Notes: generated from the letters alone by a model not told the origin. Shown: positions 11,515-24,968, counted from the stretch's first letter. The stretch: 64,000 bases of DNA from Ephydatia muelleri (GCA_013339895.1 JABACO010000006.1:62001-126000); one strand, 5' to 3'. Numbers and translations: made by a program.

Positions 11515-12195
11515 CACCCAATCTCCTCCCCTTTCCTCCCACTCTCCTCCCCTTCCCTCTCTCCTCCCTTCCCTCTCCTCCCTTCCTCTCTCCTCCCTTC
11601 CCTCTCTCCTCCCTTCCCTCTCTCCTCCCTTCCCTCTCTCCTCCCTTCCCTCTCTCCTCCCTTCCCTCTCTCCTCCCTTCCCTCTCTCCTCCCTTCCCTC
11701 CTCTCCTCCCTTCCCTCTCTCCTCCCTTCCCTCTCTCCTCCCTTCCCTCTCTCCTCCCTTCCTCTCTCCTCCCTTTCCCTCCTCCTCCTCCTTCCTCTCA
11801 TTCCTCCCTTCCCTCTCCTCTCCTCCCTTCTCGTCTCCCTTCCTCTCTCCTCCCTTCCTCTCCTGCCCCTTCCTTCCCTCTCCTGCCACTTCCGCCTCCG
11901 CCTCTATCTCCCTTCCCTTCCTCTTCTCCCTTCTCCTCTTCCGCCTTCCCCTCCTTTCCCTTCCCTTCTCTTCCCCTTCTCTTCCCCCTTCTCGCCCTCC
12001 GTCTTCCCCTAAGTCCCTTCCTAATCCCCCTTCCCCTCCTTTTCGCCCCTTCCCCCTTCCCTCCTCTCTCCCCCTTCCCCTTCCCCTCCTCTTCCCCCTT
12101 CCCGCATTCCCTCCTCTATTCCCCTTCCTCTTCCCTCCTCTTACCCCCTTCTCCCGCGCTCTTCCCCCTTCCCTTCCTCTTCTCCACTCTCCTCT
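11515..12195. repeat. CTCTCCTCCCTTCC pyrimidine repeat
   Basis: Nearly pure C/T on the plus strand, with about 14 regular CTCTCCTCCCTTCC units at 11560-11780 decaying into irregular CCTT text. Ser/Pro/Leu and Glu/Arg/Gly open frames on both strands are artefacts. Confidence 0.95.
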
Positions 12196-12401
12196 TCTGT
12201 GGTTGGGGGAGGTGCCACAGGCATCACAAGATGGCCATTTTAAGTTTGTATCAGTGGTGACTGTATAGGGTCATTATGTTGGTGGTTCATTAAACAGCAA
12301 GAGTTGTGATGGTAATAATTATTATGTATCCTGCAACAGACTACAGACGCAACATTGTCAAGAAACTCTCTTCATTATAAATAAACTTATAGACTTCAAT
12401 T

Positions 12402-13007
12402 TTGCCAGTCAGGAATCTCTGGTTCTGCATTATTTCAATACAAGACCAGTGCATCATGATAATGGATGCCCTTGGTGACTTGGCTTCAATACCCTATAAA
12501 GAAGTTTTGAGAGAACCGGTGATAAGAGAACCGAATGTCCAGAATAATGTTCCAGCTTTAGTTGCTGACCTTTCTGTTCGTGGTGTGTGGCAGTCTCAAA
12601 CTACTACTTTTTTCGATGTTAGAGTAGTCGACTCAGATGCCAGCTCCTATGTACAACGGGATGTAAATGCGGTGCTTTCTTCTATCGAGCACTTTAAGAA
12701 ACAGAAATACTCACAAGCAGCTGAATGTGTACATGCTTCGTTTACACCTTTTGTTGTGACTGCAGATGGGGCACTGGGTGTTGAAGGAAAGGCATTCATG
12801 CGCCTCCTATCAGAAAAAATTGCTGCAACTTGGCATAAATCAAACAGTGAAGTGATGGGTTATGTGCGGGCAAGGCTGATGTTTGCTATCCTTCGTGCTA
12901 CAAATTTGTGCATTCGTGGGAGTCGGGTGCATGAAATGGAGGAGAAGGATGGAGATAGAAGACGGAGCAGGATTTCCATACATGCAGGGGTGACTTTATT
13001 CAATTAA
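12402..13007 (+). pseudogene. Retroelement polyprotein C-terminal fragment (nuclease-like region)
   Basis: A 201-codon open frame has LVADLSVRGVWQSQTTTFFD, VRVVDSDASSY, SFTPFVVTADGALGVEGKAF and YVRARLMFAILRATNLCIRG in this order. From memory, this order and the DVRVxDxDA core are typical of the C-terminal domain of reverse-transcriptase-encoding mobile elements common in sponge and cnidarian genomes, possibly a PD-(D/E)XK-like nuclease. No reverse transcriptase lies upstream, so it is a 5'-truncated remnant. The initial residues are probably not native. A second copy of its last 80 codons occurs at 47350-47601. The family assignment is from recall and needs a profile search. Confidence 0.6.
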
Positions 13008-13139
13008 TTTTTATTTTTCTTTGTTCTTTTTCTTTTGATTTGATATAAATATTGGTAGTTATTTTTTCTGGTGTTATGTATTGAATACATACCAGCAATT
13101 TAATGCAACGTGCATCATCAGGGATATATCTCTAAGGCC

Positions 13140-13434
13140 TCCCACCCTGCGATCCCATATGGAAAAGCAGCTGCATTGATAGGTGGGTGTGGCAGCAACT
13201 CTGGTAGCAGAATCTCGCAAACACATGGCAGATGACCAGAAGCATGTGCTTTCGTTGCCATGGAGACCTATGGCAACTGGAGACGACATGCTAAGGACAT
13301 ATTTTCCTGTGGCATCTCGCCTGGCTACTGATTCATCACAACCAAAGCCCAAATTAAGTTACTGCAGACCTGTCCGGACGTTTAAATGGGCCATTGCAAG
13401 AGTCATCGTAGCCAGAGCTTTCCTGCCAATATGA
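13140..13434 (+). pseudogene. Retroelement C-terminal tail, degenerate
   Basis: The frame includes LVAESRKHMADDQKHVLSLP and, further on, ASRLATDSSQPKPKLSYCRP and WAIARVIVARAFLPI. It aligns by eye with the fragment at 20199-20464 (ARKHQANDPKCSELGWVCVP ... SRLA ... RANATAILSR), a C-terminal block I associate with the same type of mobile element. The last 87 nt recur inverted at 47258-47344. No intact element is present. Confidence 0.5.
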
Positions 13435-13733
13435 CGTTTACATAGAAGTGGTTGCATTTGCATGGCCGTGTGCATGCATGTTTATGTATTCAGGCTTGCA
13501 CAACGATGCTAAACCAATTCAGTGTCATTTTGAAGGGTTAAGGGTGGATGTAAGGGGAGTGTGGAGGAGTGCTGCATGGGAGGAAGAAATACGTACGCCA
13601 GTTTGCTAGTGTTCATATCATGCACGATAGGCGACAATGACCAATGCATTAATGAATGATTTTACAATAAATGCAAGCGTAGTCATAAATCGATTACCTT
13701 TAAAAGCGAATTATTAAAAGGTGTGGCAAGGGC
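13435..13733. other. Intergenic, 5' flank of TDH
   Basis: No coding sequence seen. It probably holds the TDH promoter and 5' UTR. No clear TATA box. Confidence 0.4.
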
Positions 13734-15847
<2,114 letters not shown>

Positions 15848-16620
15848 CTGATAGGGCAGGTCACATGACTGGTAGAGTGTGTCATGTGACTGATAGGCTG
15901 TGTCCCGTGACTGATAGGGCAGATCGGATGTGCTAGAAATATGTGTTTACAACATGTATGTGTGACTGCAGATTTTCATACTTTTCTATATTACTACAAT
16001 TGTACTGAGGGGCGTGGCATTTAGTCTTTTGAGAGACAAGGTCACAGAAAAGCTTAGATGATGCAGAGTACCTGACAACCAAGAGAAATGTACATGTACA
16101 TTAGACTTCATTTGATGAAGTACTTAACGGACATACATGTATGTGTTTGTGCTCAGGTCTTACATTGCTATAATGTGTGCAATTCAGGCCTTGAGAAGAG
16201 AGAGATGTTTTAAAAGATGCAAAACATTTGTACAACACTGTCGTCATGCGCTACTGTTGCAATGTCTTTCAAGCTGCACACACAGATTAAAAGGTTTCGT
16301 ACTCGAACAGAGAAATACCATGACCACTGATTTCAAGTTATCTAGCAGAATCAATTTAAAGCATGTTACTAGGTGACATACTCGATAATCATCTGAGTGC
16401 AGCTCTAATTATTGAATGGAGTGAAGTTAGCATACTCTTTCCATCTGCTACCATTCAAACAGCCAATTAAGCAGTTGCTATGAGCAAGGCAGACATCTTG
16501 GACTATGGCCTATTTGTTTCATGAGCTAATCTGCTTACTGCACCTTATATAATAGCATCATAATTATACTATGTTCATGTATATATAATGCCAGGAAAAT
16601 TAATCATCACTTCTGTTCTG
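15848..16620. other. TDH 3' flank and intergenic
   Basis: Short direct repeats of GTGACTGATAGG follow the TDH stop (15849-15920). No AATAAA is obvious near the stop and no other gene is seen. Confidence 0.4.
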
Positions 16621-17803
16621 ATATATGTGACCTGGTATACATGTATGGTACATGTGACCTGGTATGTATGTATGGGACATGTGACCTGGTATACATGTAT
16701 GGTATATGTGACCTGGTATACATGTATGGTACATGTGACCTGGTATACATGTATGGTACATGTGACCTGGTATACATGTATGGTATATGTGACCTGGTAT
16801 ATATGTATGGTACATGTGACCTGGTATACATGTATGGTACATGTGACCTGGTATACATGTATGGTACATGTGACCTGATATACATGTATGGTACATGTGA
16901 CCTGGTATGCATGTATGGTACATGTGACCTGGTATACATGTATGGTATATGTGACCTGGTATACATGTATGGTATATGTGACCTGGTATACATGTATGGT
17001 ACATGTGACCTGGTATACATGTATGGTATATGTGACCTGGTATACATGTATGGTACATGTGACCTGGTATACATGTATGGTACATGTGACCTGGTATACA
17101 TGTATGGTACATGTGACCTATGTATGGTATATGTGACCTGGTATACATGTATGGTACATGTGACCTGGTATACATGTATGGTACATGTGACCTGGTATAC
17201 ATGTATGGTACATGTGACCTGGTATACATGTATGGTACATGTGACCTGGTATACATGTATGGTACATGTGACCTGGTATACATGTATGGTACATGTGACC
17301 TGGTATACATGTATGGTACATGTGACCTGGTATGCATGTATGGTACATGTGACCTGGTATACATGTATGGTACATGTGACCTGGTATGCATGTATGGTAC
17401 ATGTGACCTGGTATACATGTATGGTACATGTGACCTGGTATACATGTATGGTACATGTGACCTGGTATACATGTATGGTACATGTGACCTGGTATACATG
17501 TATGGTACATGTGACCTGGTATACATGTATGGTACATGTGACCTGGTATACATGTATGGTACATGTGACCTGGTATACATGTATGGTACATGTGACCTGG
17601 TATGCATGTATGGTACATGTGACCTGGTATACATGTATGGTACATGTGACCTGGTATACATGTATGGTACATGTGACCTGGTATGCATGTATGGTACATG
17701 TGACCTGGTATGCATGTATGGTACATGTGACCTGGTATGCATGTATGGTACATGTGACCTGGTATACATGTATGGGACATGTGACCTGGTATGCATGTAT
17801 GGG
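16621..17803. repeat. 27-bp minisatellite, about 44 copies
   Basis: Tandem units of GTACATGTGACCTGGTATAC plus ATGTATG. Variation is limited to tac/tat and tatac/tatgc, with one truncated unit at about 17115-17125. Because 27 is a multiple of three and units lack stops, long frames are open on both strands (e.g. MYGTCDLVY repeats), but there is no splice or start context to support a protein. Confidence 0.95.
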
Positions 17804-17968
17804 ACGCTCATGAGTGGTTTACCAGCAAATCCTAGCTCTTTGAATCGACCATCTCAAAGCCTTGTGTCGCTTAGATCAACCACAGCATACATACACTTGA
17901 AGACTTCAATGTTATTTCATATCACAGCAGTGAATAATTCATGTTAGCCCATGAAGGTATGCTGCATC

Positions 17969-18878
17969 TTATGCACTCATTGCCACAACAATCAATACTG
18001 AACACATGACAATCAAAGGTTCTGCCAATTGTTTTGCCACAAAGCCATCGAGGGGTGCAGTGTGAGCTGCAGGCGTTGTCATGGAGAAGAACACCTTCAC
18101 ACCTCCAACCACTGGACCAGCACAGTTATTAGGGTTAGTGTTGGTAGCTGCTGCCTTGCAGTAGTACATCTGACTACTGGTGAGGCCTTGTAGGGAGACA
18201 GTCACCTCTGTGCCTCTGGTAGTGGAGATGTTGTACACACTTGAGTGAGGAGGAACAGAGGGATCAGTACTGCAGCACACCATACAGTAGTGGGAGGAGC
18301 CATCCAGGAATGTGCAGGGGATGGTAGCAGTGTTGCCATAGTATCCGATCTCCAGTGTTGGTGGTGGTAGACCTTGTAACCAAGACAGCATTAGATACAT
18401 TGGGTCAGATTAAACACTTACTTCGAACAGAAGTTACAAATGGCTGTCCAATCTGGTTCCGTGTGTTCCTACAAGCCACTGACACATTGTAAGAGCTAAC
18501 ATTGGCTCCAGACATTCCTAAGAAGTATAAGCAAGAACTGCTGGTGCAATAGGTGTTTGCAACTATATATGTATCAGTTGAATTAGCAGAGGTGACCATC
18601 AATGTGTACTGAGGGACACTGCAGCTCTGTGTGGAGGAAGACATCATGTTTCAACACCTCACAACAATCAATGATCACCTGTTGTCTGTGTGTCCAGAAC
18701 AGCTCCACATCATAAACACTGTTGTTCTGATACAAGACTGTGGTCACATTGACACTAACTGGAGCACAGGGCACTACACAGAGATCTGGTTAATACCATG
18801 TCCACACACACACACACACACACATGCACACACACACATACACACACACATACACACACATGCACACACACATACACA

Positions 18879-18928
<50 letters not shown>

Positions 18929-19465
18929 ACTCACATGTCTGCACACTAACACTACTGCTGTTGCTGGATCCTGCACAGTTGATGGCTGCAACACTAACAG
19001 TGTAGTTTGTACCATCAATGAGGTCTCCAATAGTGGTCATGGTTGTATCACCAGCTACACTCCATGTACCCACTGTGGTCCCAGAGGTGACATTGATGCT
19101 ATAGCTAGTGTGTGTTCCACTGGCTGGAGTCCATTGGAGAACCAGTGAGTTAGTGCACACCATGGATGTCTGTAAGATGACCTTCCCTCCTGGTGGAACT
19201 GATGAGAATGTGTTTTTACACTACTTCTGAACAATACCATTCAATACTATGATTACATCATCTATGATTACATCATCTGTGATTACATCATCTATTATCT
19301 ATCAATGCAGGTACATGATGATGCACAGTGTGGGTGTGCAAGAGAAGGTGCAACAATTGGGTGGAAATACAGAGACATCTTAGAAGTACATACATACATA
19401 CATACATACATACATACATACATACATACATACATACACACACACACATACATACACACACACAC

Positions 19466-19498
<33 letters not shown>

Positions 19499-22400
19499 TA
19501 CATACATAATAATAATAATAATAATAATAAACCATCGCACTGTACACGTAATACAATACGTTTGGAGGAAGAATAGCAAAGTCAGGTGCACTACTATGTA
19601 GGTGGGCAAAAACTAGCGTCCACTAATTCTTTTGACCATTTGTGTGACTTGCGTAGATGAATTTTAACACCCTTGGTTGACTCTGATCTAAAACTGCATC
19701 CTGAGACAAGACATACGATGCCTGTAATGTTGACAGTGATAGCAGGATGGTCTGGATGTTTTCGACGTATATGGATCTTAATGCCTTTTGTAGAGGAGGA
19801 TGTAAAGTTGCAGACAGAACATGAAAAGGATGTACTCAAATCTGTTTGGGCACTGTGTTGTTGGACTCTGTTATCTTGTGCAGCTAAGCCATGTTTTTGG
19901 GTATCATACATACATACATACATACATACATACATACATACATACATACATACATACATACATACATACACACATACACACACATACATACATACATACA
20001 TACATACATACATACATACATACATACGTACACACACATACACACACATACATATGTCCTTTGTCATAATAAAGTGAACAACCCTCCCCCTCCCCTCCTC
20101 TCCCCCTCCCCTCCCCGTCCCCCCTCCTCTTCCCCTCCCCTCCTCTCCCCCTCCCCCTTTGAGCATAATGAGAATCACATATATATCGTACAGTAAGTCT
20201 GTCACAGAGGCGAGGAAACATCAAGCTAATGATCCTAAATGTTCGGAACTTGGATGGGTATGTGTCCCCATGGTGGCAGAATCGTATGGAGCTTGGGGCG
20301 ATGAGACCTCTTCTATCATCTCATCAATCGCCTCCAGACTCGCCACCTCTACATGCAAGTCCAAGTCAGTTGTGCTGAATGACATTTATGGCCGGCCGGC
20401 TTAATGTCCATCTAGTTCGTGCCAATGCTACAGCCATCCTTTCTAGAATTATCCCACTGTCGTAGAGCAAGATCCGATTGTATGTGTAATTTGTTTGTTT
20501 AATGTTTATGTACTGCGTATAAACACTGTAACAATTATTTTTTGTAAAGGTCACATTTTTTTAGTTTGTAATTTATTGTGCAATTATGGTAAACTCAATA
20601 TTGAATATGGTACAGCATGCTGATCACCAGCACTAGTCTCGTTGAATATGGTACAGCATGCTGATCACCAGCACTAGTCTCGTTGAATATGGTACAGCAT
20701 GGTGATCACCAGCACTAGTCTCGTTGAATATGGTACAGCATGCTGATCACCACAGCATGCTGATCACCAGCACTAGTCTCGTTGAATATGCTACAGCATG
20801 GTGATCACCAGCACTAGTCTCGTTGAATATGGTACAGCATGGTGATCACCAGCACTAGTCTCGTTGAATATGGTACAGCATGGTGATCACCAGCACTAGT
20901 CTCGTTGAATATGCTACAGCATGGTGATCACCAGCACTAGTCTCGTTGAATATGGTACAGCATGCTGATCACCACAGCATGCTGATCACCAGCACTAGTC
21001 TCATTGAATATGCTACAGCATGGTGATCACCAGCACTAGTCTCGTTGAATATGGTACAGCATGGTGATCACCAGCACTAGTCTCGTTGAATATGCTACAG
21101 CATGGTGATCACCAGCACTAGTCTCGTTGAATATGGTACAGCATGCTGATCACCAGCACTAGTCTCGTTGAATATGGTACAGCATGCTGATCACCAGCAC
21201 TAGTCTCGTTGAATATGGTACAGCATGGTGATCACCAGCACTAGTCTCGTTGAATATGGTACAGCATGCTGATCACCAGCACTAGTCTCGGTGTTCACTT
21301 GAATTTCTATTCCTTGTGGTTGCGATTACATTAAGCTTTATTTATTTTGAATTCTGAAGTGCCATTTACATACCTATCTGATGTTTGAAGTGTGGTATGT
21401 TTTGTATGGAGTCACCATCACACATGCCCAAATGGCTTTGCGGTTTGAATTTCTAGCCCTTCTTTATTGCCCCCCCATGAGCCAATGCAAGTACCATGAT
21501 ATTGGAGTCACTTGTCAATGCATCTGGCAAGGGTACTCAAAGCTTAGTCCTGTTGCATTGCTCAACCACATGTGCAGTTATATGTATTCTTGGAGAATAA
21601 AACAACACAACAGTTTGTACTGTCTTAGAATCGGACGGCCATTAGAATTGCAATATCATAGCAACCCACCTAAACTGAGGAACGAACATGGATCCAATTA
21701 TGCTAAAATCCTACCAATTATTAAATACTAGTGGATGCATAGAAATGGTTAAATGAGAGACAGGTTGCATGCTAGGGGGAGACATGGTTGGACACACCCA
21801 CTGATGTCTCCATAACTTACACAATACAGACAGTGACGCATTCCCAATGACTGCTCCACTGATTGGGTTCTGGCATTGAATCCCCAAGCCATGAATGCTG
21901 AGGTCAGCAGTGATGGTGAGAACAGAGGAGTTGCAAGCTGCACCAAAGATGGCTGGGTCTCTGTTGGCTGCAGTCAGGAAGGCTCCACAGGTACCAGTAG
22001 AGGTGTAGGCAGAACATGGAGAAAACTGTATCAGCTGAATGTGATCGAATTGCTGTGGACAAAGGTGGTATCCCAGGAAGGACCATTGGGTCACTAGTAG
22101 TCCGGGAATGGTTCCGCAGACACATGTTGCAGATGTCCCAGGACAGAGGGGTGTGGTCAGAACGGCATCACATGAGAAACTCTGACCATTAGCTGAGGTG
22201 AAGATCAGAATAGGTGATCAATGTACAGTGATGTATAGTGTCTAAGCAGTGAAGGTGATGAGGTGTGTTGGAGTGTGCCATGTGGAGGTGCCACACACAT
22301 TCATATACAATCAAACATAACACAGCTCCTACCTTGACCAACGATAAAGACAGCGCCAACAATCACAAGAGTTGAGAACTTTAACTACAATTCAGGAAAA

Positions 22401-22759
22401 AAGGTATTCAAACCAACACTGCATACTGATAAATAAATATGTACATGTTATTAGGAGAATGCGTATGTCAGGATTATTCTTAGAATGTGGACCCCATTAG
22501 TAAAACGGTCACCCATAGAGAATGGCATGAGCTATCCTCACATGGAAGCTCCTCAATCGTTTCCATTATGCGACTGTCCCTCTTTCCCTCCCCCCTCCAA
22601 CAAAAAAAAAAAACTACAGACAGGACTTTCCGTAACATGGATCGCCCTATAAACCTATTGTAATTTCCGATGAGCCTATTCAAAGTCATCTTAAAGAAAA
22701 ATTTGAATCGTTCAATGCACACTGTGATGCCAGAATCTCCTTATTACTGTTCTCACCAT
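17969..22759 (-). CDS. Receptor gene D: Ig-like + three FN3 domains, GPI-signal-like C terminus
   Basis: Exons on the minus strand, 5' to 3': 22757-22759 (only the ATG), 22333-22384, 21821-22192, 18935-19198, 18679-18773, 18422-18626 and 17969-18372, joining to 464 codons with matching phases. Residues 2-18 are a signal peptide (LKFSTLVIVGAVFIVGQ). Residues 19-142 are an Ig-like domain with cysteines in SFSCDAV, PLCPG and IQCQN. Residues 143-230 are FN3-1 (LVLQWTPASG, NYTVSVAAINCAGSSNS). Residues 231-330 are FN3-2. Residues 331 on are a Cys-containing FN3-like module (GLTSSQMYYCKAAATN). The last 15 residues are hydrophobic (IVMCSVLIVVAMSA) with nothing after them, as in GPI-anchor signals. 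The 2.6-kb intron between Ig and FN3-1 holds transposon debris and minisatellites. Paralogues are at 23352, 34418, 37931 and 43065. FN3 and Ig calls are by eye. Confidence 0.82.
18806..18928. repeat. (CA)n microsatellite in receptor D intron
   Basis: CA tract with ATG/ATA interruptions, immediately downstream of the FN3-1 donor of gene D. The same position carries a CA/GT tract in every paralogue. Confidence 0.95.
19387..19531. repeat. (CATA)n, (CA)n and (AAT)n compound microsatellite
   Basis: CATA units at 19387-19436, CA/CATA mixtures to about 19507, then about eight AAT units. Confidence 0.95.
19594..19885 (-). pseudogene. Retroelement N-terminal zinc-finger fragment
   Basis: The minus-strand frame shows two successive C2H2-type fingers: CSVCNFTSSSTKGIKIHIRR then KH, and CLVSGCSFRSESTKGVKIHL followed by RKSH. 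Fingers with the TKGxKIHxRxxH pattern are typical of the N-terminal region of LINE-like elements (established pattern, recalled). The frame then runs into a CATA microsatellite on one side and a stop region on the other, so only a fragment is left. It sits in the large intron of receptor gene D and opposes the C-terminal fragment at 20199. It could alternatively be an exonised zinc-finger gene piece. Confidence 0.5.
19904..20052. repeat. (CATA)n microsatellite
   Basis: CATA tetranucleotides with CACA interruptions, followed by a C/T-rich tract to 20159. Confidence 0.95.
20199..20464 (+). pseudogene. Retroelement C-terminal tail with a 4-bp frameshift
   Basis: The frame reads TEARKHQANDPKCSELGWVC, then VPMVAESYGAWGDE and ASRLATSTCKSKSVVLNDIY, followed by GR. 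It then shifts frame at a duplicated CCGG (20390-20400) and continues as LNVHLVRANATAILSRIIPL plus a stop. This is the C-terminal block of a reverse-transcriptase type mobile element as I recall it from sponge and cnidarian genomes. With the duplication removed the two halves read as one, so it is a recent but broken copy. It is the better-preserved relative of 13140-13434. Confidence 0.6.
20601..21290. repeat. 41-bp minisatellite, about 17 copies (left arm)
   Basis: Unit TTGAATATGGTACAGCATGC followed by TGATCACCAGCACTAGTCTCG. Two variable positions (GGTAC/GCTAC and CATGC/CATGG) segregate among units, and two units carry a partial duplication of ACAGCATGCTGATCACC. Lies in the large intron of gene D. 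The reverse-complement array starts at 63618 in the right arm. Confidence 0.97.
21291..21820. other. Gene D intron, no further feature
   Basis: Intron sequence between the 41-bp array and the Ig exon. A 116-codon open frame on the plus strand has no coding character. Mirrored at 63087-63617. Confidence 0.5.
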
Positions 22760-23351
22760 TGCAGCAGTCTGCAAAGGCTTCTGCTGTTTTCTTTCTTCTA
22801 TGAGTGGACGCGAAGTAGCTACAACGAACGGTACACGCATGCGTAATTGTCATGAACGCTATTTCTGGTGTCAAGGAAACCTTTCGCGCTAGACGCATAC
22901 ACGTGCGATGACAAGTCAATATCCAATGTTCACAACCAATTATCGATTGAAATCAACGGCAAGGACACAAAACAAGTAGCTCAAAGTCACACATATTGAA
23001 ATATATGGGATCGTTTCAGAGACAACATACATTATAAAATTTCTACTAAGCGCAATAGAATCGCTTGCGTTGAAATGTATGGCTAATTAAAAGTCACCTC
23101 CATGGCGATTCTCAGTGCAATGTGGAGAAACAACAAAAAACATGCATTAGGTGACTTAGCTCTCTTTTCGCGGAATCGATCCCATATCTCGGGCCCTACT
23201 CAAACCGGTACATGTACTAACAAAGTAAACAATTGAACTCTTGCTCATGATTTTGCTTCATTTTCAATAATATATAGATGACATAATTTCCGTCAGATTA
23301 AGTTACACTTTTACATAACGATAATATGCTGAACAGTCAGAATGCTGCTGT
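22760..23351. other. Intergenic between genes D and C
   Basis: Contains the 5' UTR/promoter side of gene D and the 3' flank of gene C. The text around GCGCTAGACGCATACACGTG (22888-22912) and AATCGCTTGCGTTGAAATGT (23060-23080) recurs downstream of pseudogene B (about 34007 and 34167), showing that this flank was part of an older tandem duplication. Mirrored at 61557-62148. Confidence 0.6.
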
Positions 23352-24968
23352 CTAGGTTGCCATGGTGATAAACACCTTCACACCTCCAACCACTGGACCA
23401 GCACAGTTATTAGAGTTAGTGTTGGTAGCTGCTGCCTTGCAGTAGTACATCTGACCACTGGTGAGGCCTTGTAGGGAGACAGTCACCTCTGTGCCTCTGG
23501 TAGTGGAGATGTTGTACACACTTGAGTGAGAAGGAACAGAGGGATCAGTACTGCAGCACACCATACAGTAGTGGGAGGAGCCATCCAGGAATGTGCATGG
23601 GATGGTAGCAGTGTTGCCATAGTATCCGATCTCCAGTGTTGGTGGTGGTAGACCTTGTAACCAAGACAGCATTAGATACTTTGGGTCAGAGTATAAACAC
23701 TTACTTCGAACAGAAGTTACAAATGGCTGTCCAATCTGGTTCCGTGTGTTCCTACAAGCCACTGACACATTGTAAGAGCTAACATTGGCTCCAGACATTC
23801 CTAAGATGTATAAGCAAGAACTGCTGGTGCAATAGGTGTTTGCAACCATATATGTGTTAGTTGAAGTAGCAGAGGTGACCATCACTGTGTACTGAGGGAC
23901 ACTGCAGCTCTGTGTGGTAGAAGACATCATGTTTCAACACATCACAACAATCAATGATCACCTGTTGTCTGTGTGTCCAGAACAGCTCCACATCATGAAC
24001 ACTGTTGTTCTGATACAAGACTGTGGTCACACTGACACTAACTGGAGCACAGGGCACTGCACAGAGATCTGGTTAATAGCATGTCCACACACACACACAC
24101 ACACACACACACACCACACCACTCACATGTCTGCACACTAACACTACTGCTGTTGCTGGATCCTGCACAGTTGATGGCTGTAACACTAACAGTGTAGTTT
24201 GTACCATCAATGAGGTCTCCAATAGTGGTCATGGTTGTATCACCAGCTACACTCCATGTACCCACTGTGGTCCCAGAGGTGACATTGATGCTATAGCTAG
24301 TGTGTGTTCCACTGGCTGGAGTCCATTGGAGAACCAGTGAGTTAGTGCACATCATGGATGTCTGTAAGATGACCTTCCCTCCTGGTGGAACTGATGAGAA
24401 CTTCTGAACAATACATGCTATTCAATAAGGTGATGTATGAATGTTACTAAAGTGTCTCCATAACTTACACAATACAGACAGTGAGGCATTCCCGATGGCT
24501 GCTCCACTGATTAAGTTTTGGCATTGAATCCCCAATCCATGAATGCTGAGGTCAGCAGTGATGGTGAGAACAGAGGAGTTGCAAGCTGCACCAAAGATGG
24601 CTGGGTCTCTGTTGGCTGCAGTCAGGAAGGCTCCACAGGTCCCAGTAGAGGTGTAGGTAGAACATGGCGCAACTTGTGTTAGAAGGATTCGATCAAATTT
24701 GTGTACACATGGATGCAAGTATTGGAACGTCCATTGTGTCAGGTGATGTGTCTCTCCAACTAGAGCACATGTACACGATGCCGAGGTTCCAGGACAGAGG
24801 GGTGTGGCCAAGACAGCATCACAGAGGAAGCTTTGTCCATTAGCTGAAAGGGTAACAATGTTAAAGATCATGTTTCTATCAACTGAACATATTGCTGTGC
24901 ATAAACATACCTTGATCAAACCTGAGGATGACAGTAACAGAAATGAAACCAGTAAGCCAATATTGTAT
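23352..24968 (-). CDS. Receptor gene C, left arm: Ig-like + three FN3 domains, no membrane anchor
   Basis: Minus-strand exons 24911-24968, 24469-24843, 24127-24390, 23962-24056, 23705-23909 and 23352-23653 join in phase to 433 codons. The ATG is expected in a separate tiny upstream exon, as in gene D, and was not located. The first exon listed encodes a signal peptide (IQYWLTGFISVTVILRFDQ). The Ig-like exon has SFLCDAV, PLCPGTSASCTC and GLGIQCQ. FN3-1, FN3-2 and the third module follow as in gene D. The protein stops at VKVFITMAT, right after the last strand of the third module, so there is no transmembrane or GPI signal; it may be secreted, or truncated by loss of 3' exons. The 51-nt intron before 23653 is a multiple of three without a stop in this copy, so retention would be tolerated. 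Confidence 0.75.
24092..24118. repeat. (CA)n in receptor C intron
   Basis: Short CA tract at the conserved intron position after FN3-1. The right-arm copy at 60783-60821 is longer. Confidence 0.9.

Noticed and set aside
11425..12260. Ser/Pro/Leu-rich and Glu/Arg/Gly-rich proteins (also 3641-4362 and 15080-15847)
   Set aside because: They arise from C/T- or G/A-only repeats; at 15738-15847 only the last part belongs to a gene (TDH exon 7).
16600..17947. Long MYGTCDLVY / MYHTCIPGH type proteins on both strands
   Set aside because: They are produced by a 27-bp tandem repeat without stops in several frames; there is no start context, splice site or non-repeat domain.
18405..18647. FN3-2 exon of gene D ending in the stop RSKCLI
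   Set aside because: The stop lies inside a 49-nt intron starting GTAAGT; splicing to GTCTACC restores the frame as in the other paralogues.
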